Shown here: in pieces, positions 1 through 5,434 of the stretch
Numbering within the stretch: the stretch's first letter is position 1
How the letters are laid out: each line of letters opens with the position of its first letter
Source: an uncultured bacterium
GTDB taxonomy: Bacteria > Bacteroidota > Bacteroidia > Bacteroidales > CAIWKO01
Assembly: GCA_903916135.1 (NCBI GenBank)
Contig: CAIWVT010000079.1
Span: 1 to 7,138 of the forward strand
Reading direction: 5' to 3'
Length of the DNA stretch: 7,138 nt
Made by a program: the position numbers and the translations under genes
Notes under the pieces: generated by a model
Databases searched by the model: none
What the model saw: only the letters and a program-made list of their open reading frames with translations
Told to the model about the DNA's origin: nothing

Positions 1-3
1 GTC

Positions 4-37
4 GGGGCTATAAATATTTCACCCCTAACGGGGTTTG
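4..37. repeat. Hairpin-bearing intergenic element at left edge
   Basis: The stretch contains an 8-base palindrome AAATATTT (12-19), then a 5-bp hairpin ACCCC (21-25) and GGGGT (30-34) with loop TAAC. A 'GGGCTATAAATATTT' run followed by a small GC hairpin is, from memory, a recurring intergenic repeat in Bacteroidota genomes; I infer that this is one copy. It is not followed by a T-run on either strand, so it does not look like a classic terminator. It may be cut by the window edge. Confidence 0.35.
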
Positions 38-117
38 AGGGAGGGGAAGAAGGTTGCATGTCAGGTGGGGAGGCGATTTTGGATCATTTTGTTTACGTCA
101 GCAAAATGGTCGAGGGT

Positions 118-150
118 AGTCATCTGATGACTTGGAGTCATCTGATGACT
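118..150. repeat. Two tandem copies of a 15-base palindrome
   Basis: The sequence AGTCATCTGATGACT occurs at 118-132 and again, identical, at 136-150, separated by TGG. Each copy is a perfect inverted repeat of 7-base arms around one central T. The pair is flanked by the direct repeat GCAAAATGG at 101-109 and 154-162. It could be a paired binding site for a dimeric regulator, a cruciform or hairpin element, or a dispersed repeat. No gene starts close by, which argues against a local operator. Confidence 0.6.
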
Positions 151-210
151 ATGGCAAAATGGGATGGGAATTATTGGTGGGATGAATGGAATGGTTGATT
201 AAAAGTCCAA

Positions 211-331
211 GAGATAGCCCGTTGGCACGCGCGCCAAGGATGGAAGCGGTTAGCCCACAGCGCCGCTTATTCGCGGCGCGAGGACTAATAGCGGACAGCC
301 TGACCCGACGTAGGAGGGTGGCGCCCAAAAG
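211..331 (+). ncRNA. Structured GC-rich element with two related halves, possibly a Flavo-1-like RNA repeat
   Basis: This stretch is much richer in G and C than its surroundings and folds well locally. There is a 5-bp hairpin TTGGC/GCCAA (222-226 with 233-237). A central 7-bp stem GCGCCGC/GCGGCGC (260-266 with 273-279) has the loop TTATTC. The central stem is bracketed by two similar 20-base segments, 237-256 and 281-300, sharing the pattern AGGA(C)T..(A)AGCGG..AGCC. Such paired segments around a variable hairpin recall multicopy structured RNA motifs of Bacteroidota, Flavo-1 being one candidate, but the name is from memory and unverified. Strand was chosen by the AGGA/AGCGG sense and is uncertain. 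Confidence 0.35.
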
Positions 332-346
332 GAAAGAACCAAGATT

Positions 347-445
347 CAAATTCCAAGCTCCAAATTCCAAGAACCCCTACGAATTACGAATGGACAAATT
401 ACGAATTACGAAAACCTTACGAATTTGCGAATTTGCGAATTATGA
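347..445. repeat. Short-period AATTCCAA / AATTACGAA repeats
   Basis: CAAATTCCAAG is repeated exactly at 347-357 and 361-371. It is followed by TACGAATTACGAA-type units at 378-390 and 398-412, then GAATTTGCGAATTTGCGAATTATGAAT across 421-446, giving a period of about 9 bases. Strings of this type, built on GAATTACGAATTACG, are familiar to me as non-coding debris between Bacteroidota genes. No function can be read from them. Confidence 0.6.
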
Positions 446-460
446 ATAAGGAGGGGGAGT

Positions 461-497
461 TCTTAGTGTCTCTTAGTGCACTTAGTGTCTCCGTGGT
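461..497. repeat. CTTAGTG triple repeat (CACTAAG on minus strand)
   Basis: CTTAGTG occurs at 462-468, 472-478 and 481-487, at spacings of 10 and 9 bases, followed by TCTCCGTGGTTT. Read on the minus strand it is AAACCACGGAGACACTAAG and onward. That resembles a widespread class of intergenic 'ACCACGGAGACAC..' repeats that I recall from several phyla. Function unknown. Confidence 0.55.
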
Positions 498-500
498 TTC

Positions 501-540
501 CAAATCAAAATTCTAAAATCTTAAATCTTAAATCAAAAAT
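501..540. repeat. A/T-rich 7-base-period repeat abutting the ATPase stop codon
   Basis: TTAAATC at 521-527 and 528-534, with AAAATC and AAAAATC variants on either side, gives a 7-base period. The tract touches the stop codon (541-543) of the minus-strand ATPase gene, so it would be the first part of that gene's 3' untranslated region. It forms no stable hairpin that I can see. Confidence 0.5.
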
Positions 541-2661
541 CTACTTCAATCTCTTCGATCTCAATCGCAGCGAATTCAAAATCACCACCACATCCGACAT
601 TGCCATAGACGCTGCCGCCACCATAGGATCCAACAATCCGCAAGCCGCAATCGGTATCGCCAAAACATTATAGAAAAACGCCCAAAAAAGATTCTGTTTA
701 ATGATATTCATCGTCGCATGACTGATCTGCCAAGCCTTTCCCAACAAATTGATATTCCCATTCAGCAAAACCACCTGCGCCGACTTGATAGCTATCTGCG
801 TGGCATCGCTCAACGATATCCCGATTGCCGCCTGTGCCAATGCGGGCGCATCATTAATCCCATCGCCCACCATCCCCACATCATGATTGCTGTTCAATGC
901 CGCTATAATCTCCAATTTCTCCGCAGGAAGCTTCTCAAAATACACCTTTTCTATGCCCAATTGCGCCGCTATCGCCTCACACTTCTCCTTTTTATCACCA
1001 CTCAGCAACACAATTTCAATACCTTTCGCCTTCAGGAACGTCAATGTCTGCAAACTCTCGCTCCGCAGCTCATCTTTCAAATCCACCGTCGCCACCAACG
1101 CATCATTCTTAATCACATACACCGAATGTACATCATCGTCCGTCAAATGCTTCGCACTGCGAAACGATCCCGCACTATAAACCGCGCCCTCCATATCCTT
1201 GCCGCGTATCCCTATCCCTTTTTCCTCCTCCACTTCCTTCATTTCGATGCCCTTTTCCTGCTGAAGCTCGTGCACTATCGACACGGCAATCGGGTGCGTC
1301 GAATATTTCTCCAAAGACAACAGTATGGACTTCGCTTCGCCCTCCGTAATGCCGTAAGTTTCTATGCTTTTTATCCCAAATTTGCCCGTGGTGAGCGTCC
1401 CCGTCTTGTCGAACACCAAAGTCTTTAGGTCGTTAATCTTTTGTATCGTGCTTGCTCCCTTAATCAGTATCCCTTGCTTCGCCACGCGTCCCACGCCCAC
1501 GATAACCGCCGTCGGAATCGCCAAACCTAAAGCACAGGGACAGGCAATCACCAACACGGCAATGCTCCGCAGCAGCGAATGTTGAAAATCCACACCTACG
1601 GCGAAATAATTCAACACAAAGGTCAGAATAGCTATCCCAATAATCGCAGGAACAAATATCGCGCTAATCTTATCTGCAAGGTTTTGCAGCTTCGGCTTGT
1701 CTTGTTGCGCGTTCTTCACCAGCTCGATGATTTGTCCCAACACCGATTGGTTGCCAATTGCCGTCGCTTTCATCTTAATCGTTCCCACGGTGAGGATAGT
1801 TCCTCCAATCACCGCCTGCCCCATATCCTTTTCCACCTCCAAACTCTCCCCGGTAATCGCCGATTCGTCCACATTGCCTTCCCCCCAAACAATCAGCCCA
1901 TCCGCCGGTATCTTATCCCCCGAATTCACCAACAGCATATCATTCTTGCGTATCCGAATGGCTTCCACTTCCGTGATTTGTTCTATACCATTATTATATG
2001 TAATCAATTTTGCCGTCGTTTTTTGCATCTTCACCAACTCGTCAATCGCCGACGTGGTCTTTTTCACCGCCTTATGCTCCAATAGATTTCCCAATAATAT
2101 CAAGGAAATTATACTTGCCGAGGTTTCATAAAACTGATAATTGTGTCCCAAATGCAACAAGGTGCCGGTCAGACTATAGAAGAAGGCTGCCGTGGTCCCC
2201 AAAGCAATTAACACATCCATATTCGGCACTCCCGACTTAATTGAGAAGAAAGCACTCCTCCCGAAATGCCAAATCCCCAAGCCATACACAGGTAAACACA
2301 ATGCCAATTGAAAATACGGATTATGCAGTATGCCGATGGGGATAAACATCGCCGTGAGCAGCGGAATCGTAAACAAAATCGAGAAATAGAACTTCAATTC
2401 AATCCCACTCAGTCCTTTTTTAACCACGGTTTCTTCTGCTTCCGAGAGATTTGCCACCACTTTATACCCCATCGTATTTATTTTAGTGATAGCTGATTTC
2501 ATTTGTTCGTCCGTTGCATTCGCGAACCGCACCTCTGCCGTCGCGAAGTTCACATCCACCTGCTCTAAACCCGTTTTGTCCAATTGTTTTTTGATACCCA
2601 AAGCGCAATTCGTGCAATCCATCCCCTCAACAATCAGAACTATATCTTTTGTTTGTATCAT
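541..2661 (-). CDS. copA: P1B-type heavy-metal translocating ATPase, CopA-like
   Basis: Complete 706-residue inner-membrane pump that should export copper(I) or a related soft metal using ATP. In order: one N-terminal heavy-metal-associated domain with GMDCTNC (Cys16, Cys19); about eight membrane helices (near 91-112, 116-133, 148-171, 178-198, 332-355, 366-390, 657-677, 679-700); the actuator motif TGES (270-273); the metal-gating CPC (374-376); the phosphorylated Asp418 in DKTGTLT; the nucleotide-binding His456-Pro457 and GIGIRG (482-487); and the hinge GDGINDAP (599-606). Helix 7 has the Tyr664-Asn665 pair of Cu(I) pumps. Helix 8 reads MAMSD (686-690), with Asp690 where Cu(I) pumps usually have Ser. 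Length is normal for a one-HMA member. The start follows an A-rich leader and a TATCTTTG box. The gene stands alone, divergent from dgt. Family certain; metal specificity is inferred. Confidence 0.93.
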   Translation of the reverse strand: MIQTKDIVLIVEGMDCTNCALGIKKQLDKTGLEQVDVNFATAEVRFANATDEQMKSAITKINTMGYKVVANLSEAEETVVKKGLSGIELKFYFSILFTIPLLTAMFIPIGILHNPYFQLALCLPVYGLGIWHFGRSAFFSIKSGVPNMDVLIALGTTAAFFYSLTGTLLHLGHNYQFYETSASIISLILLGNLLEHKAVKKTTSAIDELVKMQKTTAKLITYNNGIEQITEVEAIRIRKNDMLLVNSGDKIPADGLIVWGEGNVDESAITGESLEVEKDMGQAVIGGTILTVGTIKMKATAIGNQSVLGQIIELVKNAQQDKPKLQNLADKISAIFVPAIIGIAILTFVLNYFAVGVDFQHSLLRSIAVLVIACPCALGLAIPTAVIVGVGRVAKQGILIKGASTIQKINDLKTLVFDKTGTLTTGKFGIKSIETYGITEGEAKSILLSLEKYSTHPIAVSIVHELQQEKGIEMKEVEEEKGIGIRGKDMEGAVYSAGSFRSAKHLTDDDVHSVYVIKNDALVATVDLKDELRSESLQTLTFLKAKGIEIVLLSGDKKEKCEAIAAQLGIEKVYFEKLPAEKLEIIAALNSNHDVGMVGDGINDAPALAQAAIGISLSDATQIAIKSAQVVLLNGNINLLGKAWQISHATMNIIKQNLFWAFFYNVLAIPIAACGLLDPMVAAASMAMSDVVVILNSLRLRSKRLK

Positions 2662-2676
2662 TTTTTTTATTTTTTA

Positions 2677-2684
2677 CAAAGATA
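2677..2684 (-). promoter_or_regulatory. -7 box of the ATPase promoter (TATCTTTG)
   Basis: On the minus strand the box reads TATCTTTG, a perfect match to the Bacteroidota primary-sigma consensus TAnnTTTG. It lies 15 bases before the ATPase start codon, implying a very short, A/T-rich leader. The nearest TTG (2701-2703, minus) is 16 bases upstream, closer than the usual 19-21, so the -33 element is weak. Confidence 0.6.
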
Positions 2685-2768
2685 AGAAAAACCCATGCAA
2701 CAAGCGGAGTTCTGCATCGTAATTTAAAGTTTTTTGTGATTCATGTGCTATATGTTCCGAAAAATTTA

Positions 2769-2776
2769 TAAGTTTG
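2769..2776 (+). promoter_or_regulatory. Possible -7 box for dgt (TAAGTTTG)
   Basis: TAAGTTTG matches TAnnTTTG and lies 14 bases before the ATG at 2791. No clear TTTG or TTG sits 19-21 bases upstream, so the call rests on the -7 box alone. If real, it lies inside the longer reading of the gene from 2743 and supports the ATG at 2791. Confidence 0.4.
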
Positions 2777-2790
2777 CTGAAACATATTTT

Positions 2791-4020
2791 ATGGTATCTA
2801 AAAAATTTATAAAGGTAGGCACCTACCCCGACAACGCGAATTGGCAAACCGCTATAAAAAGGGGCGGAAAGTTATATAAAAAAGTGGATGACATCCGCAG
2901 CGAATTCAACAGAGATTACAATCGCATCTTGCATTGCAAGGCATACCGCCGATTGAAGCATAAGACTCAGGTCTTTTATGCCACGCAAAACGACCATGTG
3001 TGCACCCGCATCGAGCATGTGAACCATGTTGCGGCTGTAAGCTACTCTATTGCCAACTTTTTAGGCTTAAACACCGAACTCACAGCGGCGATTGCCATAG
3101 GTCACGACCTTGGTCACGCCCCTTTTGGTCATGTTGGCGAATACATTTTGCGCGATATCATAAAAGCCGATGTTGGCGAAACATTTTGGCACGAACGCAA
3201 CAGCTTATTCTTTGTTGATAAGTTAGAAACCTTGCCGAATTTGCATAACAAAGAGAATAATTTGAACCTTACGTATGCTGTCCGCGATGGCATTATCTCT
3301 CATTGCGGAGAAGTGAATGAAAATGCCTTATTCCCCCGCAAGGAAGTGGTGGATTTGGAGTTGATTCAACGTCCAAATCAATATGCCCCTTTCACATGGG
3401 AGGGTTGCGTGGTGAAAATAGCTGATAAGATCTCTTATTTGGGTCGCGATATCGAAGATGCTTTAACGTTGAAGATATTGGATAAGCAACAGATTAAAGA
3501 ATTGTCGGAGATAGTCAGCCGTATCAAAAAGGTAAAGGTATGGCAAATCAATAATACCATTTTGATGAATGATTTCGTCATCAATTTATGCAAGATGAGT
3601 TCCCCCGAAAAAGGGATTTTGTTTTCGGAGAAATATTTAGAACTCATCAACGAAGTGAAGAAGTTTAATTATAAGCATATTTATTTACATAAGCGCTTGG
3701 AGTATTTCGGCGACTTAGCGAAGCTTGTAATTACCTCTTTATATAAAGCATTAATGGAATTGTATGATGAAAAGGCACAACTAATAAAGAACTTGGACGA
3801 CAGCGAAAAGATTTATCCTGACTTGATTGGCGCTTTCAAGTATTGGTTGATGAAATATTCAGATATTGATTTAAAAGTCCGAAAGAATACCAAATTCGAC
3901 AATGAAATCGTTTATAACATTGATGAAATAAGTCATTATAGACATGCAGTGTTGCATTATATTTCATCCATGACCGATCAATATGCCATGAAATTGTTTG
4001 GCGAGTTGACTCGATTTTAA
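2791..4020 (+). CDS. dgt: dGTPase-like dNTP triphosphohydrolase (HD domain)
   Basis: Likely cytoplasmic enzyme that hydrolyses dGTP or other dNTPs to the nucleoside and triphosphate, trimming the dNTP pool. From the ATG at 2791 it has 410 residues, shorter than E. coli Dgt (about 505) but in the range of the compact bacterial forms. Family motifs are the substrate-side block RRLKHKTQVF (53-62) and the HD metal site: His76 in RIEHVNHV, His105-Asp106 in GHDLGHAPFGH, and Asp212 in IADKISYLGRD. The C-terminal half is helical and less conserved. An in-frame ATG at 2743 would add 16 residues (rich in aromatic and basic residues, with no family counterpart I know). I prefer 2791 because a TAAGTTTG box lies between the two. 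It is transcribed divergently from the ATPase gene. No terminator is visible in the 67 bases that follow. Substrate preference cannot be read from sequence. Confidence 0.9.
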   Translation: MVSKKFIKVGTYPDNANWQTAIKRGGKLYKKVDDIRSEFNRDYNRILHCKAYRRLKHKTQVFYATQNDHVCTRIEHVNHVAAVSYSIANFLGLNTELTAAIAIGHDLGHAPFGHVGEYILRDIIKADVGETFWHERNSLFFVDKLETLPNLHNKENNLNLTYAVRDGIISHCGEVNENALFPRKEVVDLELIQRPNQYAPFTWEGCVVKIADKISYLGRDIEDALTLKILDKQQIKELSEIVSRIKKVKVWQINNTILMNDFVINLCKMSSPEKGILFSEKYLELINEVKKFNYKHIYLHKRLEYFGDLAKLVITSLYKALMELYDEKAQLIKNLDDSEKIYPDLIGAFKYWLMKYSDIDLKVRKNTKFDNEIVYNIDEISHYRHAVLHYISSMTDQYAMKLFGELTRF

Positions 4021-4060
4021 TGTTTTTAAAAATATATCTTTAAGGATGATGTTTATTTGA

Positions 4061-4068
4061 TATTTTTG
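4061..4068 (+). promoter_or_regulatory. -7 box (TATTTTTG) before the unknown gene at 4088
   Basis: TATTTTTG fits TAnnTTTG and ends 19 bases before the ATG at 4088. About 19 bases upstream lies only TTTA (4039-4042), a poor -33 element. It suggests the gene has its own promoter, though read-through from dgt is also possible. Confidence 0.5.
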
Positions 4069-4087
4069 CACAATTAATAAAAAGAAT

Positions 4088-4786
4088 ATGACTCGAAAAA
4101 AAACTAAGATGACTGATATTGTTGAGAAATTTAAAACGAAATCAGTATTAAAACAGACGATATTTCAAAACACGAACAAAGTGTTTAGCGATTTGAAGCA
4201 AGTGGCAAAAGAATTTGCAGAGGAAACTCTGAAGGAAATAAAGAAGAACAAAATTCCTCAAATTAAAATTGAGTTCTTAGATAAAGGTCAATATGAGGCG
4301 CAGTTGAACTTTGCAGGTGACAGCTTGGTGTTCATCATGCACACCAATGTGTTTGAATTTCCCCGCGAACATTCCATTTTGAGGAGTTCGTATATCAAAG
4401 AAGACGAAACACGTTCCTACTGTGGAGTGATTTATGTGTATAATTTCTTAGCCGATTCCTTGAGATATAATCGTGAGAATGATGTCGGTTACTTGGTTGC
4501 ACGTATATTTGTGAATAAGGAGTTTCATTTTGTGGTTGAAGGCAAACGACAGATGGAGTTCTTGAATAACACATTTATGAATGAAGCTATTGATAATCCT
4601 ACTTTGCGACAGATTTTGGAGACGGCTGTTATGTATTGTCTTGACTTTGATTTGTTGTTGCAGCCTTATGATATGATAAAAGAAATTTCTGTGTTGCAGA
4701 TTTTGGAGTATTCATCCAGCATGAAAATCAAGACAGGCAAACGATTAGGCTTTAGATTTCAGGCAGACCCAGAAGAGAAATTATAG
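4088..4786 (+). CDS. Conserved-looking hypothetical protein, 232 residues
   Basis: I do not recognise a named family. It is a soluble, probably cytoplasmic protein with no signal peptide or membrane segment. The N-terminal 55 residues are lysine- and glutamate-rich and should be helical (about 11-55). A mixed strand-rich core follows, with hydrophobic runs near 58-64 (IKIEFLD), 71-91 (ending in NVFEFP) and 112-150. The last part (about 170-205) is helical again, with a charged C-terminus. There are only two cysteines (Cys112, Cys184) and no obvious catalytic motif, P-loop, helix-turn-helix or metal site. Codon use and base composition match dgt and rpsT, so there is no sign of recent transfer. 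Met8 (4109) is an alternative start, but the A-rich leader and TATTTTTG box favour 4088. It sits between dgt and tRNA-Glu, which does not reveal its role. Confidence 0.85.
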   Translation: MTRKKTKMTDIVEKFKTKSVLKQTIFQNTNKVFSDLKQVAKEFAEETLKEIKKNKIPQIKIEFLDKGQYEAQLNFAGDSLVFIMHTNVFEFPREHSILRSSYIKEDETRSYCGVIYVYNFLADSLRYNRENDVGYLVARIFVNKEFHFVVEGKRQMEFLNNTFMNEAIDNPTLRQILETAVMYCLDFDLLLQPYDMIKEISVLQILEYSSSMKIKTGKRLGFRFQADPEEKL

Positions 4787-4814
4787 ATTCTGAAGAAAAA
4801 AATCTTAGAAATTA

Positions 4815-4845
4815 TTTGGTGGCATTGAAAAAATGAGTATCTTTG
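4815..4845 (+). promoter_or_regulatory. Near-ideal Bacteroidota promoter for tRNA-Glu and rpsT
   Basis: TTTG at 4815-4818, then exactly 19 bases, then TATCTTTG at 4838-4845. This matches the primary-sigma consensus TTTG-N19-TAnnTTTG of Bacteroidota fully. Transcription would start near 4851, about 23 bases before the mature tRNA-Glu 5' end. It is the strongest promoter in the window, as expected for a stable RNA and a ribosomal protein. Confidence 0.75.
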
Positions 4846-4873
4846 CACCCTCAAAAATGAGGAAAAATCGTAC

Positions 4874-4947
4874 GGTCCGTTCGTCTAGTCGGTTAGGACG
4901 CCAGGTTTTCATCCTGGAAATCAGGGGTTCGAGTCCCCTACGGACTG
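4874..4947 (+). tRNA. tRNA-Glu (anticodon UUC)
   Basis: A 74-base cloverleaf. The acceptor arm GGTCCGT (4874-4880) pairs with ACGGACT (4940-4946), with a G-U first pair, and is followed by discriminator G4947. The D arm is GTC..GAC. The anticodon stem CCAGG (4901-4905) pairs with CCTGG (4913-4917) around the loop TTTTCAT, with anticodon TTC at 4908-4910. The T arm is AGGGG TTCGAGT CCCCT. The CCA end is not encoded, so it must be added after transcription. The gene lies 18 bases before rpsT and behind the promoter at 4815-4845. Confidence 0.96.
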
Positions 4948-4965
4948 CAAAATAAATTAAAAAAA

Positions 4966-5220
4966 ATGGCAAATCACAAATCATCTGAGAAAAGAATCAG
5001 ACAAACAGAAACAAAAAGAACACATAATCGCTATTATGCCATCACTATGCGTAATGCATTGAAAGAGTTTAGAAGTTTGAAAGAAAAAACAGCGGCGAGC
5101 GAAAAACTCTCCAAATTGGTTTCGATGATTGATAAACTTGAAACAAAAGAAATTATTCATAAAAATAAAGCTGCTAACTTGAAATCAGGTGCAGTGAAGT
5201 TTTATAATACACTGAAATAA
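4966..5220 (+). CDS. rpsT: 30S ribosomal protein S20
   Basis: 84-residue basic protein that binds 16S rRNA and helps assemble the small ribosomal subunit. It begins with the family's hallmark MANHKSSEKRIRQTE, has a lysine/arginine-rich helical body, and contains the conserved GIIHKNKAA-type block as EIIHKNKAANLKSGA (about 62-76). Length is typical. The start follows an all-A/T leader with no Shine-Dalgarno sequence. Only 18 bases separate it from the end of tRNA-Glu, with no promoter box between, so the two are probably one transcript from 4815-4845, cut apart by tRNA processing. A strong terminator follows at 5241-5272. Confidence 0.97.
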   Translation: MANHKSSEKRIRQTETKRTHNRYYAITMRNALKEFRSLKEKTAASEKLSKLVSMIDKLETKEIIHKNKAANLKSGAVKFYNTLK

Positions 5221-5240
5221 TTAGGTTATATTAAGGTTAG

Positions 5241-5272
5241 AAACCCTTACTCGAAGAGCAAGGGTTTTTTTT
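5241..5272 (+). terminator. Intrinsic terminator after rpsT
   Basis: AAACCCTT (5241-5248) pairs with AAGGGTTT (5260-5267). An inner CTC/GAG stem (5250-5252 with 5256-5258) closes a GAA loop across one A-C mismatch. Eight Ts run from 5265 to 5272. It is classic in form and orientation for ending the tRNA-Glu-rpsT transcript. On the minus strand the hairpin is preceded by A residues and lacks a following T-run of similar quality. Confidence 0.88.
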
Positions 5273-5434
5273 GTGAGTAATTTTTTGATTATAGCGTCTA
5301 TGACGATGGGGAATGAGTTGGGAGAAAAGGGATGTTTATAGATGAATTTCGTGATTTCGAATTATAAATATGATAGTTTGTATATGCAGTACGCGATGAA
5401 TGTCAGACCAAAATGGCAGACCGGAGCATGCTCA

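Larger units (their letters stand above)
1..540. other. Gene-free intergenic region made of mixed short repeats
   Basis: I find no credible protein gene here. The open frames present on both strands (149-370 minus, 186-449 plus, 476-673 plus) run through repeats and hairpins, have low-complexity or arginine-rich translations, and resemble no family I know. The stretch holds, in order: a hairpin element at the left edge, two tandem copies of a 15-base palindrome, a GC-rich structured element, AATTCCAA and AATTACGAA-type repeats, a CTTAGTG triple repeat, and a TTAAATC repeat that ends at the stop codon of the ATPase gene. I see no intrinsic terminator directly downstream of that gene. The region looks like a site where dispersed intergenic elements have accumulated. 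Confidence 0.75.

Noticed and set aside
260..279. The 7-bp GC hairpin as a terminator for the ATPase gene
   Set aside because: It lies over 260 bases past the stop codon and has no T-run on either side.
149..449. Two overlapping short open frames on opposite strands (73 and 87 residues)
   Set aside because: Both run through the structured element and simple repeats. Their translations simply encode the repeats and show no gene-like composition.
1..540. CRISPR array
   Set aside because: The repeats are too short, unequal in type and lack regular spacers of 25-40 bases; no cas gene is present.
476..673. 65-residue plus-strand frame ending inside the ATPase 3' end
   Set aside because: Half is repeat sequence and half is antisense to the last ATPase helices.
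718..1428. 236-residue open frame on the plus strand, opposite the ATPase gene
   Set aside because: It lies wholly antisense to clear catalytic and membrane segments of the ATPase. Its translation is rich in His, Arg and Gln without any domain, as expected of a shadow frame.
1579..2131. Overlapping plus-strand open frames of 144 and 168 residues
   Set aside because: Antisense shadows of the ATPase actuator region, with no promoter, no known motif, and mutual overlap in different frames.
5424..5433. Perfect 10-base palindrome GAGCATGCTC just after the stop of the surface-protein gene
   Set aside because: There is no loop and no T-run, and it is too short to be a terminator. It may be chance.
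2662..5434. A defence or nucleotide-depletion island built on the HD-domain protein
   Set aside because: HD dNTP hydrolases can act in phage defence, but the neighbours here are a metal pump, a tRNA and rpsT, with no integrase, toxin or nuclease. A housekeeping role is the simpler reading.
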